The notes: a model not told the origin generated them from the sequence alone. A DNA stretch of 64,000 bases from Pseudoxanthomonas kalamensis DSM 18571 (GCF_010211745.1 NZ_PDWQ01000001.1:186001-250000); one strand, 5' to 3'; positions 51,524 through 61,426 are shown, counted from the first letter of the stretch. A program made the numbers and translations.

Positions 51524-51578
51524 CCGCGCATGGTACCCCGCCCGGCCGATGCGCCCGGCATGGCATCCTATGCGACCC

Positions 51579-53297
51579 ATGGCACGCATCCCCGACGCAT
51601 TCATCGACGACCTGCTGGCCCGGACGGACATCGTCGAGGTCATCAATCTGCGCGTGCCGCTGAAGCGCCAGGGCAAGGAGTACGCCGCCCGCTGCCCGTT
51701 CCACGACGAGCGTTCGGCCAGTTTCACCGTCTCGCCGACCAAGCAGTTCTACCACTGCTTCGGCTGCGGCGCGCACGGCACTGCGATCAGCTTCCTGATG
51801 AACTACGACCGGCTGGAATTCCTCGACGCGGTCGAGGAACTGGCCAAGCGGGTCGGGATGGAAGTGCCGCGCGATGCCAGTCCGCGCGGGCAGGACAACG
51901 ACAGCCGCGACCTGTACGCGGCGCTGGATGCCGCGGCGAAGTTCTTCCAGCGCCAGCTGGCGCACAGCGACAAGGCACGCGCCTATCTCGACGGCCGCGG
52001 TGTGGACGGACCGATCCGCGAACAGTTCGCCATCGGTTACGCGCCGGAAGGCTTCAATGCGCTGAAAGACGCACTAGGCACCGACGAGCGGCGGATGAAG
52101 TTGCTCGACCGCGCCGGGTTGTTCTCCAAGAACGACAGCGGACGCGTCTACGACAAGTTCCGCGACCGGGTGATGTTCCCGATCCACGACCGTCGCGGCC
52201 GGGTGATCGCCTTCGGCGGACGCGTGCTGGAAAAGGACGACGGCCCCAAGTACCTCAACTCGCCGGAAACCGCGCTGTTCCACAAGGGACGCGAACTGTA
52301 CGGCCTATGGCAGGCGCGCCAGGCCAACCAGAAGCTGGAGCGGCTGATCGTGGTCGAGGGCTACATGGACGTGGTCAGCCTGTTCCAGTTCGGCGTGACC
52401 CAGGCGGTGGCCACCCTCGGCACGGCGACCACGCCGGACCATGCCGAACTGCTGTTCCGCAACGCACCGGACGTGTATTTCTGCTTCGATGGCGATGCCG
52501 CCGGCCAGCGCGCCGGCTGGCGCGCGCTGGAATCGGTGCTGCCGCGCATGCGCGACGGCCGCCAGGCCTTCTTCCTGTTCCTGCCCGACGGCGAGGACCC
52601 CGACACCATTGTCCGCCACGAAGGCGCGGAAGCGTTCGATGCGCGATTGCGGCAGGCCACGCCGTTGTCGCAGTTCTTCTTCGACGAGTTGTCGAAGGAG
52701 GTGAATCTGTCCACGCTGGACGGCCGCGCACGGCTGGCCGAACGCGCACGTCCGCTGCTGGCGCAGATCCCCGACGGCGCCTTCGGCGACCTGATGCGGC
52801 AGCGGCTGACCGAAGTCACCGGCGTCGGCGCGCAAGCCTCCACGCCCACCAGACCGGCCGGCACGACGCGCCGGCGCGACGACGGCCACAACCGCCCAAG
52901 CCTGGTGCGCAGCATCATCGTGCGCCTGCTGCACCAGCCCGCGCTGGCGCTGGAAGTGGAGCCGCCCTACGCCTTCTCCGGCCTGCGCCTGGCCGGGGTC
53001 GAATTGCTGATCGAGCTGCTCGGCATCGTGCAGGCGCGTCCGGACATCAGCACCGGTGCCCTGCTCGAGCATTTCAACGAACGCGAGGAACAGGCCGCGC
53101 TGCAGAAGCTGGCGATGCAGGAGCTGCCCGGCGAGGAAGCGCACTGGCGCGCCGAATTGCTGGACGCGGTGGCCCAGCTGGGGCGCCAGACCCTGCAGCA
53201 ACGGCTCGACGAATTGCAGAAAAAGCAGCGCGAGATCGGTCTGGACGAAGCCGACAAATACGAACTGCGTGCCCTGCTGCAGGCGCGGCTGGGCTGA
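51579..53297 (+). CDS. dnaG: DNA primase
   Basis: A 572-residue replication primase. The CHC2 zinc ribbon is visible: Cys39, His42, Cys60, Cys63. The RNA polymerase core contains VVEGYMDVVSL near residue 265 and the TOPRIM acidic motif FDGDAAG near residue 308; a C-terminal DnaB-binding helical domain follows. The start MARIPDAFID is the conserved N-terminus; a second ATG three codons earlier is possible. In most relatives rpoD follows dnaG; here the stop codon sits in the left copy of a 7-bp repeat that bounds an integron-like cassette. Confidence 0.96.
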   Translation: MARIPDAFIDDLLARTDIVEVINLRVPLKRQGKEYAARCPFHDERSASFTVSPTKQFYHCFGCGAHGTAISFLMNYDRLEFLDAVEELAKRVGMEVPRDASPRGQDNDSRDLYAALDAAAKFFQRQLAHSDKARAYLDGRGVDGPIREQFAIGYAPEGFNALKDALGTDERRMKLLDRAGLFSKNDSGRVYDKFRDRVMFPIHDRRGRVIAFGGRVLEKDDGPKYLNSPETALFHKGRELYGLWQARQANQKLERLIVVEGYMDVVSLFQFGVTQAVATLGTATTPDHAELLFRNAPDVYFCFDGDAAGQRAGWRALESVLPRMRDGRQAFFLFLPDGEDPDTIVRHEGAEAFDARLRQATPLSQFFFDELSKEVNLSTLDGRARLAERARPLLAQIPDGAFGDLMRQRLTEVTGVGAQASTPTRPAGTTRRRDDGHNRPSLVRSIIVRLLHQPALALEVEPPYAFSGLRLAGVELLIELLGIVQARPDISTGALLEHFNEREEQAALQKLAMQELPGEEAHWRAELLDAVAQLGRQTLQQRLDELQKKQREIGLDEADKYELRALLQARLG

Positions 53298-53307
53298 TCG
53301 GCATCAC

Positions 53308-53622
53308 ATGTGGCCACTCGCAACTCTTGATGCACTGATTCTTCTTCCGACTGCCGCTTTGGCTGTGGCAGCCATTGCATTGCCATCCAATCGCCGCCTG
53401 CGCATTGTGTCTGTTCTTGCGCTAGTCGCTGTCGCGTTCGGTTACACGATTCTTCGGCCTACTGCGCGATCTGCCTTGGCTTACCATGAGAGCACCGGGG
53501 GCGCTTGGTCAAAAGACTGGCTCGCCGGCGTTGAGTCTGTTCTTGCAGTTACTCGCCACCTTCCAACAGTCGTCCTTGTCGCAGCATTGCTACTCGCGGC
53601 AATCGCGTTGCGTTCCAAGTAG
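53308..53622 (+). CDS. Hypothetical membrane protein carried by integron-like cassette
   Basis: A 104-residue protein not recognised from any family. It has three hydrophobic segments (about residues 4-25, 33-49 and 84-101) around a short polar loop (TARSALAYHESTGGAWSKD), so a small inner-membrane protein is likely. The ATG is 10 bp after the dnaG stop and no strong ribosome site is present, so translational coupling to dnaG is possible. Codon use is less GC-biased than in dnaG. It is followed within 20 bp by an attC-like site, the usual arrangement of a cassette gene. Confidence 0.6.
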   Translation: MWPLATLDALILLPTAALAVAAIALPSNRRLRIVSVLALVAVAFGYTILRPTARSALAYHESTGGAWSKDWLAGVESVLAVTRHLPTVVLVAALLLAAIALRSK

Positions 53623-53641
53623 TCGGGCATCGTCGTGTGAT

Positions 53642-53695
53642 GCCTAACAATTCATTCAAGCCGAACCCGCTTCGCGGGCCGGCTTGATTCAGGCG
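53642..53695 (+). other. attC-like recombination site
   Basis: GCCTAAC (left core) then ATTCATTCAAGCCGA, an inner CCCGC-TTC-GCGGG hairpin and the complementary arm CGGCTTGATTCAGG, ending in CG. The two arms pair imperfectly with extrahelical bases, as in attC sites. It matches 47 of 53 positions of the site at 10087. Confidence 0.7.
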
Positions 53696-53745
53696 ATCGG
53701 CCCCGCTTGCAGACACAACTGCCCCCTCAAGCATTCGTGTAACAA

Positions 53746-54624
53746 TCAGCCCAGCGGTACCACGTCCACCGCCTGACAGGCTTCGTGCTCGCCGGTGGTG
53801 CGCAGCACGCCGGCGATCGGCGAGATGTCGCCGTAGTCGCGGCCGTGGCCGAGGGTGATGTGGTCGTCGCCGGCGGGCATGGCGTTGGTCGGGTCGAATT
53901 CGCGCCAGCCCATCTGCCGTCCGCACCAGGCGCGCACCCAGGCATGGGTGGCGTCGGCGCCTTCCAGCCGCTTCGCCCCGGCCGGCGGGATGGTGCGCAG
54001 GAAGCCGCTGACGTAGCCGGCCGGAATGCCCAGGCCGCGCAGCCCGGCGATCATGATCTGGCTGAAGTCCTGGCAGACCCCGGCGCGCATGTCGAAGGCC
54101 TGGCCCAGCGGCGTATCCACGTCGGTCGCTTCCGGGTCGTAGGCGAAGTCGCCGCGCAGGCGCCGGCCCAGGTCCTGCACGATGTCCAGCGCACTGCTGC
54201 CCGGACGCACGCTTCTGGCCGCGTAGGCGGTGATGCGCTCGAACAGCGGCACGTGCGGGCTGGGTGGCAGGAAGTGGCACGGTGCGTCGGCCGCCAACAA
54301 GCCGGTTTCGGCCACTTCCGCGCGCAGGCCCTGCAGGTCCGGCGAGAGATCCAGTTCCGGCGGTTGGCGTTCGACCTGCACGCGCGCGCGCATCTCCAGC
54401 GCCAGCGTCCGGTGCGGCGCGCGCAGCACGATCTCGGTGACGCCGTTGCCGAAGAAGTCGTCGAAGCCGCTGCGTTCCTCCGGCCACGGCTCGATCTTCA
54501 GCTTCGCTTCCTGCACCTGCTGTATGCCCGGCAGGGCGCGCGGCATCACCCGCAGCAGATGCCGGGCATCGGCCACCGGATGCTGGTATTCGTAGTTCAG
54601 TTGCAGGCGGACGTCGTACTGCAT
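53746..54624 (-). CDS. Transglutaminase-like cysteine peptidase family protein
   Basis: A 292-residue protein with a bacterial transglutaminase N-terminal beta domain (residues 1-85) and a transglutaminase core. The catalytic triad is Cys184 (AGVCQDFS), His227 (THAWVRAW) and Asp244 (EFDPTNA). No signal peptide, so it is likely cytoplasmic. Such proteins are proposed to be peptidases or amidases that trim peptides made by the neighbouring ATP-grasp enzymes. It is the last gene of a three-gene operon with the ATP-grasp/alpha-E fusion and the DUF2126 protein. Confidence 0.9.
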   Translation of the reverse strand: MQYDVRLQLNYEYQHPVADARHLLRVMPRALPGIQQVQEAKLKIEPWPEERSGFDDFFGNGVTEIVLRAPHRTLALEMRARVQVERQPPELDLSPDLQGLRAEVAETGLLAADAPCHFLPPSPHVPLFERITAYAARSVRPGSSALDIVQDLGRRLRGDFAYDPEATDVDTPLGQAFDMRAGVCQDFSQIMIAGLRGLGIPAGYVSGFLRTIPPAGAKRLEGADATHAWVRAWCGRQMGWREFDPTNAMPAGDDHITLGHGRDYGDISPIAGVLRTTGEHEACQAVDVVPLG

Positions 54625-54629
54625 CGCAC

Positions 54630-57026
54630 TCAATCGAAATAGGTCGCAGACAGCTGGTCGTACAGGCGGGCGACGCCGGCCGACAGCGCGAACAACGCAT
54701 CCGCATCCCAGTTGCCCGCCTCGCGCACGCACAGGTCGGCGTGCAGGTCCATCGCCTGGCGCACGAAATCCGGATGCCGCTGGCGCGCGTCGCGCACCGG
54801 CAGGCGGGCGAACTCGGCCTGCAGGACTTCCACCTGGAACAGCACCGAGCGCGGATTCAGCGGGTCCAGCGCCAGCAGGTCGATCACGCTGGCGGTGCCG
54901 GCATGCACGCCGTAGCGGTTGCGATGGGTCATCACGCTGTCGCCGATTTCCAGCACTGCCTGCTGCAAGCCGCCCGGCGCTTCGGCCCGCGCCAGCTGCG
55001 AGAGCAGTCGCGCAATCTGGACGCCGCGTTCGATGCGGCGGCCGATTTCCAGGAAACGCCAGCCGGTGGAGCGGTACATGTTTTCATGCAACAGGCCGGA
55101 GAAGCCGGCCAGCTTGCGCAGCAGCACCGTGACCGCGCGGCTGGCGTCGTCGCCGGCCGAGACCTGTTGGGCGAAACGGCGCGCGGTCTTGGACAGGTCG
55201 TGCAGCGCCGCCCAGCCATCCGGCGAGAAGCGGTCGCGGATGCGCGCGGCGCTGGTGCCGGCGCCGTCGATACTGAGCAGCAGGCCATCGGGCACCGGCT
55301 GCGCCACGTCGACTTCCAGACCCTGCAGATACTCGGCCAGATCGTGCAGCAGCGGCGTCGGCCGCTCGAGATTTTCGGCCAGGCGCACGTGGTAGGCGCG
55401 CAGCACGCGGGCGATGCTCTCGCTGCGCTCGCAATAGCGGCCCAGCCACAACAGGTTCTCGGCGGCACGGCTGGGCAGGGCCGGCGCCGCCATGCGCGGC
55501 GCGGCTTCGGTGTCGGGCAGCAGGCTGTCCAGGCTGACCGGCGCATCGCTGACCACCCAGACGTCGGCCGCCTGGCCTCCATGCTGCATGGCGATGGCGC
55601 GGGTATCGGCATGCGCGCCGATGCGTGCGAAACCGCCGGGCATCGCCTCCCAACCATCGGCGGTGCGGGCGACGAACACCCGCAGCACGAACGGCCGCGG
55701 TTCCAGCCGGCCGTCGACCCAGATCGGCGTGGTCGACAGCGTGACCGCTTCCTGCGCCACCCAGTTGGCGCCTTGCGTGCGCAGCAACTGGCGCAGGCGC
55801 GCCGATTCGTCCGGGTCCAGCCGCCCGCCGAGCAGGGTCGCCTGCGGATCCTCGTACGGCAGCCGGGTCGAACCGGCCGGGCCCAGCATCATGTGTTCGA
55901 ACTGTTCCAGCACTTGTTCGCGCGCCTCGGCCTGGCCGCACCACCAGGTGGCGATCCCCGGCAGTTGCAGCTCGTCCATGCCCAGCGACTCGGCGATACC
56001 GGGCAGAAAGGCCTGCAGCGCGCGGGTTTCCAGCAGGCCCGCGCCCAGCGCATTGACCATCGACAGGCTGCCGCGGCGCAAGGCGCCGACGCTGCCGGGG
56101 GTGCCGATCCACGAGTCCGGTCGCAGTTCCAGCGGGTCCATGAAGGCCGCGTCCATGCGCCGCCACAACACCCCCAGCGGCTGCAGGCCGGAGACCGTGC
56201 GCACCCACAGGCGACCGTCGCGCACGCTCAGGTCCTCGCCTTCCAGCAACAGCGTGCCCAGGTAGCGCGCGATCCAGGCGTGTTCGTAGTAGGTTTCGTT
56301 GTTCGGACCAGGGGTCAGGATGGCGATGTCGCCGCCTTCGGCCAGTCCGGCCAGCGCATCGCGGAAGCGGCGGAAGAAGCCGGCCAGCCGGTGCACGCGC
56401 AGGCCTTCGTCGAGGTCGGGGAAGGCGCGCAACGTGGCCACCCGGTTTTCCAGCGCGAAACCGGCGCCCGACGGCGCCTGGGTGCGGTCGCCCAGCACCC
56501 ACCAGCGCCCGTCCGGACCGCGGCCCAGCTCGAAGGCGCAGAAGTGCAGAAAGTGGCCGTCGCGCGGACGCACGCCGGACAGCGGCCGCAGGTATTCCGG
56601 ACTGGCGGCGATCAGCTCGGCCGGAATCCGTCCCTGCCGCACCAGCTCGCCGGGGCCGTACAGGTCGGCGGCCACCCGTTCCAGCAGTTCCGCGCGCTGC
56701 ACCAGTCCGGCCGAGATCTGCGCCCATTCGCCGCCGTCGATCAGCACCGGCAGCGGCGACAACGGCCACTCGCGCTCGCTGGCGCCGGCCGGGTCGTAAA
56801 CCCGGTAATACACGCCGGCATCGCGCATGTACTGGTGCGCGCGGGCGAAACGCACCGACAGCTCCCCGGCCGGCATCGACTCCAGCTCGGCGACGAAGCC
56901 CTGCCACGCGGCGCGCAACCGACCGTCGTCGGCCAGCATCTCGTCGACCCCGCCGGACAGCGTGCGGTAACGGGACACCAGCGATTCTCCGGAGGCAGGC
57001 ATCGACAGCGGCGGAACGGCGGACAT
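54630..57026 (-). CDS. Circularly permuted ATP-grasp and alpha-E fusion protein
   Basis: A 798-residue fusion. Residues 1 to about 480 are a circularly permuted ATP-grasp domain (FCAFELGRGPDGRWWVLGDRTQAPSG, seen as ELGRGPDGRWWVLGDRT; TPGPNNETYYEHAWIARYLG; WVAQEAVTLSTTP). From about residue 515 an alpha-E domain follows, opening with AENLLWLGRYCERSESIAR, closely parallel to the free alpha-E protein at 41582. It thus joins in one chain what the 41.6-44 kb locus encodes as two. Predicted to make an amide-linked peptide product. Start MSAVPPLSMP; the frame stays open further upstream, overlapping the next gene, which is not coding in this frame. Confidence 0.9.
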   Translation of the reverse strand: MSAVPPLSMPASGESLVSRYRTLSGGVDEMLADDGRLRAAWQGFVAELESMPAGELSVRFARAHQYMRDAGVYYRVYDPAGASEREWPLSPLPVLIDGGEWAQISAGLVQRAELLERVAADLYGPGELVRQGRIPAELIAASPEYLRPLSGVRPRDGHFLHFCAFELGRGPDGRWWVLGDRTQAPSGAGFALENRVATLRAFPDLDEGLRVHRLAGFFRRFRDALAGLAEGGDIAILTPGPNNETYYEHAWIARYLGTLLLEGEDLSVRDGRLWVRTVSGLQPLGVLWRRMDAAFMDPLELRPDSWIGTPGSVGALRRGSLSMVNALGAGLLETRALQAFLPGIAESLGMDELQLPGIATWWCGQAEAREQVLEQFEHMMLGPAGSTRLPYEDPQATLLGGRLDPDESARLRQLLRTQGANWVAQEAVTLSTTPIWVDGRLEPRPFVLRVFVARTADGWEAMPGGFARIGAHADTRAIAMQHGGQAADVWVVSDAPVSLDSLLPDTEAAPRMAAPALPSRAAENLLWLGRYCERSESIARVLRAYHVRLAENLERPTPLLHDLAEYLQGLEVDVAQPVPDGLLLSIDGAGTSAARIRDRFSPDGWAALHDLSKTARRFAQQVSAGDDASRAVTVLLRKLAGFSGLLHENMYRSTGWRFLEIGRRIERGVQIARLLSQLARAEAPGGLQQAVLEIGDSVMTHRNRYGVHAGTASVIDLLALDPLNPRSVLFQVEVLQAEFARLPVRDARQRHPDFVRQAMDLHADLCVREAGNWDADALFALSAGVARLYDQLSATYFD

Positions 57027-57036
57027 GACGGGCAGG

Positions 57037-60000
57037 TTACACGGGGCGGCGCAGGTCGAGGGTGTGCGGAAACTCCGGCGACGGCCGTTCCGGCTGCAGC
57101 GCGTAGCTGCCCGGGGTATGGCCGTCGGCCTGGAAGCGTGCCAGACGGCGCGCTTCGGCTTCGTTGCCGTTGACCGGGAAGGTTTCGTAATTGCGCCCGC
57201 CCGGATGCGCCACATGGTAGGTGCAGCCGCCGACCGCACGGCCGCTCCAGCGGTCGTAGACGTCGAAGGTCAGCGGCGCGTCCACCGGCAGCACCGGATG
57301 CAGGCCGCTGGCCGGCTGCCAGGCCTTGTAACGCACCCCGGCCACCGCCTGGCCGGCAACGCCGGTGGCGACCAGCGGCAGTTCGCGGCCATTGCAGGCC
57401 ATCGCATGCCGCTGCAGGTTGACGCCGTCCAGCTTGACCTGCAGCCGTTCGACCGAGGAATCGACATAGCGCACGGTGCCGCCGATGGCGCCCTGCTCGC
57501 CCAGCACGTGCCACGGCTCCAGCGCCTGCCGCAGCTCCAGCTGCACGCCGTCGTACTGTACCTGGCCACAGAACGGGAAACGGAATTCCAGCTGCGCCGC
57601 GAACCATTCCGGCCGCAGCGGGAAGCCGTGCCGCGACAGGTCGTCCAGCACCTCCAGGAAATCGGCCCAGACGTAATGCGGCAGCATGAAGCGATCGTGC
57701 AGCGCGGTGCCCCAGCGCACGCAACCGCCGTCCAGCGGCGCGTTCCAGTAACGCGCGATCAGCGCGCGCACCAGCAATTGCTGGGCCAGGCTCATGCGCG
57801 CGTTCGGCGGCATTTCGAAGCCGCGGAACTCGACCAGGCCCAGGCGCCCGGTCGGACCGTCCGGCGAGAACAGCTTGTCGATGCAGATCTCGCTGCGGTG
57901 GGTATTGCCGGTGACGTCGACCAGCAGGTTGCGGAACAGGCGATCGACCAGCCACGGCAGCGGCGCTTCGCCTTCACCGGGCAGCGGCACTTGCGCCAGC
58001 GCGATCTCCAGTTCGTACAGGCTGTCGTGGCGCGCTTCGTCGATCCGTGGCGCCTGGCTGGTTGGGCCGATGAACATGCCCGAAAACAGGTAGGACATCG
58101 ACGGATGCCGCTGCCAGTGCAGCAGCAGCGACTTCAGCAGGTCGGGCCGGCGCAGGAACGGGCTGTCCATCGGCGTGGCGCCGCCGACCACCACATGGTT
58201 GCCACCGCCGGTGCCGGTGTGGCGGCCGTCGATCATGAACTTGTCGGTACCCAGCCGGGTCTGCCGGGCTTCCTCGTAGATCGCCCCGGTGGTGGCCACG
58301 CATTCGCGCCAACTGGCCGCCGGATGGATGTTGACCTCGATCACGCCCGGGTCCGGCGCCACCCGGATCACGTTCAGACGCGGATCGTGCGGCGGCGCAT
58401 AGCCTTCGATCTGCACCGGCAGGCCCAGCCGGCGCGCCGCGTCCTCGGCCGCGGCGACCAGTTCCAGATAGTCCTCCAGCGCTTCCACCGGCGGCATGAA
58501 CACGCTCAGGTGGCCGTCGCGCGGTTCCACCGACAACGCGGTGCGGACCACGCCGTCGATGTCGCTGATGACCTGTTCGACCCGTTCCTGCTGCTCGCCG
58601 TCGGCGCTGGCGAACGAGGCCACCGCCTGTTCCGGCGTCTGCGCCGGCCGCAATGCGGCATCGTCGGTCTCCGGTACGGCGATCCGCGGGTGCAGGCGCG
58701 AGGCCGGCGGCAACGGCGCGCGGTCCACACTGGGATCGACCGGCACCACGTAGGGGTAATCGACCGGCTTGACGTGCGGCAGCGAACCCAGCGGCAGGCG
58801 ATAACCGACCGGCGAATCACCCGGCACCAGGAACAGCCTGCCGCGGCGGGTCTTCCACTTCTCACTGCGCCAGCGTCCGGCCGGCCGGGACTGGCTGTTC
58901 CAGCGCTGCACCGGCAGCACGTAACCGGACGGCTCGGTCAGCCCGCGCTCGAACACCTTGGCCATCCGCGCGCGCGCTTCCGGATCCTGCAGCTCGGAAT
59001 TGGCCGGGTCGACGTTGTCCGGCAGGTTGCCTTCCTTCAGCAGCCACTCGCCGGGGTCCTCGTAGGCCGGCGACACATAGTCGGTGCCGAGGCCCAGGTC
59101 GTCGGCAATGGTCGCCAGCAGGGCCTGCGCATCGCCGGCGGCCAGCGGCCGCGCACTGTCCTCGCGGGCGATCAGGTCCGGGTCCTGCCAGATCGGTTCG
59201 CCGTCCTTGCGCCAGTACAGCGAAAACGTCCAGCGCGGCAGCGACTCCCCCGGATACCATTTGCCCTGGCCGTAGTGCAGGAAGCCGCCGGGCGCGAAGC
59301 GATCGCGCAGGCGCCGGATCAGCGCATCGGCCTTGGCGCGCTTGGTCGGCCCGACCGCGTCGGTGTTCCACTCGCCGGATTCGAAATCGTCGATCGAGAT
59401 GAAGGTCGGTTCGCCGCCCATCGTCAGCCGCACGTCCTGCTCGCGTAGCGCGGCGTCGACCGCCTCGCCCAGCGTGTCCAGCGCCTGCCACGATTCGTCG
59501 GAGAACGGCCAGGTGATGCGCGGGTGTTCGGCGACCCGACGCACCTGCATGTCGAAGGCGAAGTCGGTCTGGAACGGGCCGTCGGCGCTGATCGTGCCGC
59601 TGATCGGCGCGGCATTGCGGTAGTGCGGAGTGGCCGCCAGCGGGATGTGGCTTTCGCCGGTCAGCAGGCCCGAGGTCGGGTCCAGACCGATCCAGCCGGC
59701 GCCGGGCAGGTAGACCTCGGCCCAGGCGTGCAGGTCGGTGAAGTCGTGGTCGGTGCCCGGCGGGCCGTCCAGCGACACCAGATCGGGCTTGAGCTGGATC
59801 AGGTAGCCGGAGACGAAGCGCGCGGCCAAGCCTAGGTGGCGCAGCGCCTGCACCAGCAGCCACGAGGAATCGCGGCACGAGCCGGACTTGCCGGTCAGCG
59901 TTTCCTCCGGCGTCTGCACGCCCGGCTCCATGCGGATGACGTAGCCCACTTCCTGCTGGATGCGCGCGTTCAGCGCGACGATGAAATCGACCGTGTTCTG

Positions 60001-60414
60001 CGGGCTGCGGTCGAGGCTGTCCAGCAAGGCCAGCAAAGCCTGTCCGGCCGGCTCCGGACGCCGGTAGACCTCCAGGTCCGGGGCGATCTCCTCCGGATAC
60101 GCGAACGGCCACTGCTCGGCGATCTCCTCGACGAAGAAATCGAACGGGTTGTACACCGTCATGTCGGCGACCAGATCGACCTCGATCTTCAGCTCGGTCA
60201 CCGGTTCCGGGAACACGAACCGCGCCAGCCAGTTGCCGTAGGGATCCTGCTGCAGGTTGACGAAGTGATTGGACGGGCTGATCCGCAGCGAATGGCTGAG
60301 CACCGGGGTGCGCGAATGTGGCGCCGGCTTCAACCGGATGACCTGCGGGTTCAGCCGCACCGGCCGGTCGTAGCGGTAGTGGGTCAGGTGATGGATCGCC
60401 GCGTGTATGGCCAT
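57037..60414 (-). CDS. Transglutaminase-DUF2126 protein
   Basis: A very large (1125-residue) protein. Residues 1-290 are a transglutaminase N-terminal domain and core with Cys180 (KSGSCRDSS), His229 (LHAWAEVY) and Asp245 (GLDPTSG). The rest is DUF2126, a region with [33 protein letters not shown] and [15 protein letters not shown] motifs and glutamine-synthetase-like amidoligase resemblance proposed by others. This architecture is standard in the transglutaminase/ATP-grasp/alpha-E operons. It probably both makes and cleaves peptide or glutamyl bonds; unproven. First gene of the operon, 10 bp before the fusion gene. Confidence 0.92.
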   Translation of the reverse strand: MAIHAAIHHLTHYRYDRPVRLNPQVIRLKPAPHSRTPVLSHSLRISPSNHFVNLQQDPYGNWLARFVFPEPVTELKIEVDLVADMTVYNPFDFFVEEIAEQWPFAYPEEIAPDLEVYRRPEPAGQALLALLDSLDRSPQNTVDFIVALNARIQQEVGYVIRMEPGVQTPEETLTGKSGSCRDSSWLLVQALRHLGLAARFVSGYLIQLKPDLVSLDGPPGTDHDFTDLHAWAEVYLPGAGWIGLDPTSGLLTGESHIPLAATPHYRNAAPISGTISADGPFQTDFAFDMQVRRVAEHPRITWPFSDESWQALDTLGEAVDAALREQDVRLTMGGEPTFISIDDFESGEWNTDAVGPTKRAKADALIRRLRDRFAPGGFLHYGQGKWYPGESLPRWTFSLYWRKDGEPIWQDPDLIAREDSARPLAAGDAQALLATIADDLGLGTDYVSPAYEDPGEWLLKEGNLPDNVDPANSELQDPEARARMAKVFERGLTEPSGYVLPVQRWNSQSRPAGRWRSEKWKTRRGRLFLVPGDSPVGYRLPLGSLPHVKPVDYPYVVPVDPSVDRAPLPPASRLHPRIAVPETDDAALRPAQTPEQAVASFASADGEQQERVEQVISDIDGVVRTALSVEPRDGHLSVFMPPVEALEDYLELVAAAEDAARRLGLPVQIEGYAPPHDPRLNVIRVAPDPGVIEVNIHPAASWRECVATTGAIYEEARQTRLGTDKFMIDGRHTGTGGGNHVVVGGATPMDSPFLRRPDLLKSLLLHWQRHPSMSYLFSGMFIGPTSQAPRIDEARHDSLYELEIALAQVPLPGEGEAPLPWLVDRLFRNLLVDVTGNTHRSEICIDKLFSPDGPTGRLGLVEFRGFEMPPNARMSLAQQLLVRALIARYWNAPLDGGCVRWGTALHDRFMLPHYVWADFLEVLDDLSRHGFPLRPEWFAAQLEFRFPFCGQVQYDGVQLELRQALEPWHVLGEQGAIGGTVRYVDSSVERLQVKLDGVNLQRHAMACNGRELPLVATGVAGQAVAGVRYKAWQPASGLHPVLPVDAPLTFDVYDRWSGRAVGGCTYHVAHPGGRNYETFPVNGNEAEARRLARFQADGHTPGSYALQPERPSPEFPHTLDLRRPV

Positions 60415-60491
60415 GCTGTTCCCGTGGGCCGGCGGGTGGGGTCACCGGCGCCATCGCAGGTTACCCGCTGCGCGGCCGCGCGATCAAACCG

Positions 60492-61415
60492 TCAGCCCGG
60501 GTGGCCGACCGTGGACCAGTATTCCATCACCGGCAGCCACGGCAGCAGCCAGTGGTCCAGCAGCAGGAAGGCGAACAGCGCCATCAGGTAGACCACCGAA
60601 TAGTGGAACACGCGCATCGCGAAGAACTCGTCGGGCGGGTCGAGCAAGCGCCAGGCGTGCCACAGGAACACCAGCCCCAGCACCAGCGCGCCGCCCAGGT
60701 AGAAGCCGCCGCTCATGCCGACCACGTACGGCAGCAGGGTCACCGCCAGCAGCAGCCCGGTGTACAGCAGGATCTGCCAGCGGGTGTACTCCACCCCGTG
60801 GGTCACCGGCAGCATCGGCACCAGCGCGCGCGCATAGTCGTCGCGGCGGAAGATCGCCAGCGCCCAGAAGTGCGGCGGCGTCCACACGAAGATGATCAGC
60901 ACCAGCAGCAAAGCGTGCGCCCAGTCCCACTGCCCGCGCATGCCGGTCACCGCGGCCCAGCCCAGCAGCGGCGGCGCCGCGCCGGCGATCCCGCCGATGA
61001 CGATGTTCTGCGGCGTGGCGCGCTTCAGGTAGCCGGTATAGACGATGGCGTAACCGATCAGCGAGGCGAAGGTCAGCAGCGCGGTGACCGTGTTGACCAG
61101 CCCGACCAGGATCGCCATCGACAGCGCGCCAAGGAAGATGGCGAAGGCCAGCACCTGCGCCGGCTTCAGCGCACCGGTCGCCAGCGGCCGGTCGGCGGTG
61201 CGCGCCATCAGCCGGTCGATGCGCTGGTCGATCAGGTGGTTGATCGCCGCCGCCGAAGCCGCCGCCAACCAGATTCCGAGCAGGCCGAACACGGTTTCGC
61301 GCAGCGGCGGCAGTCCCGGCACCGCCAGGAACATGCCGACCAGCGCAGTGAACACGATCAGCGCCACCACCCGCGGCTTGGTCAACGCCCAGTACTGGCC
61401 GAAGCCTCCCTTCAT
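60492..61415 (-). CDS. ctaB: Protohaem IX farnesyltransferase (haem O synthase)
   Basis: A 307-residue UbiA-family membrane prenyltransferase that adds farnesyl to haem B. About nine hydrophobic segments. The allylic-diphosphate motif [24 protein letters not shown] near residue 60 (seen as [19 protein letters not shown]) and the second acidic motif [16 protein letters not shown] near residue 190 are present. It is also called CyoE. Adjacent ctaA, a thioredoxin-like protein and SURF1 point to cytochrome c oxidase (aa3) maturation. Confidence 0.95.
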   Translation of the reverse strand: MKGGFGQYWALTKPRVVALIVFTALVGMFLAVPGLPPLRETVFGLLGIWLAAASAAAINHLIDQRIDRLMARTADRPLATGALKPAQVLAFAIFLGALSMAILVGLVNTVTALLTFASLIGYAIVYTGYLKRATPQNIVIGGIAGAAPPLLGWAAVTGMRGQWDWAHALLLVLIIFVWTPPHFWALAIFRRDDYARALVPMLPVTHGVEYTRWQILLYTGLLLAVTLLPYVVGMSGGFYLGGALVLGLVFLWHAWRLLDPPDEFFAMRVFHYSVVYLMALFAFLLLDHWLLPWLPVMEYWSTVGHPG

Positions 61416-61426
61416 CGCCCGGTCCT

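Larger units (their letters stand above)
53296..53701 (+). mobile_element. Integron-like cassette inserted at the dnaG stop codon
   Basis: The unit lies between two copies of GATCGGC (53296-53302 and 53695-53701). The left copy includes the last two bases of the dnaG stop. Inside are one small gene starting 5 bp after the left copy and an attC-like site ending exactly at the right copy. Removing it rejoins dnaG to the downstream spacer cleanly. GATCGGC replaces the usual GTTRRRY core but fits the G^AT form of secondary integrase sites. No integrase is in the window. Confidence 0.65.

Noticed and set aside
54741-59448. Two plus-strand frames of over 800 codons opposite the ATP-grasp fusion and DUF2126 genes
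   Set aside because: Typical third-position GC effect; the minus-strand products have catalytic triads and known domains.
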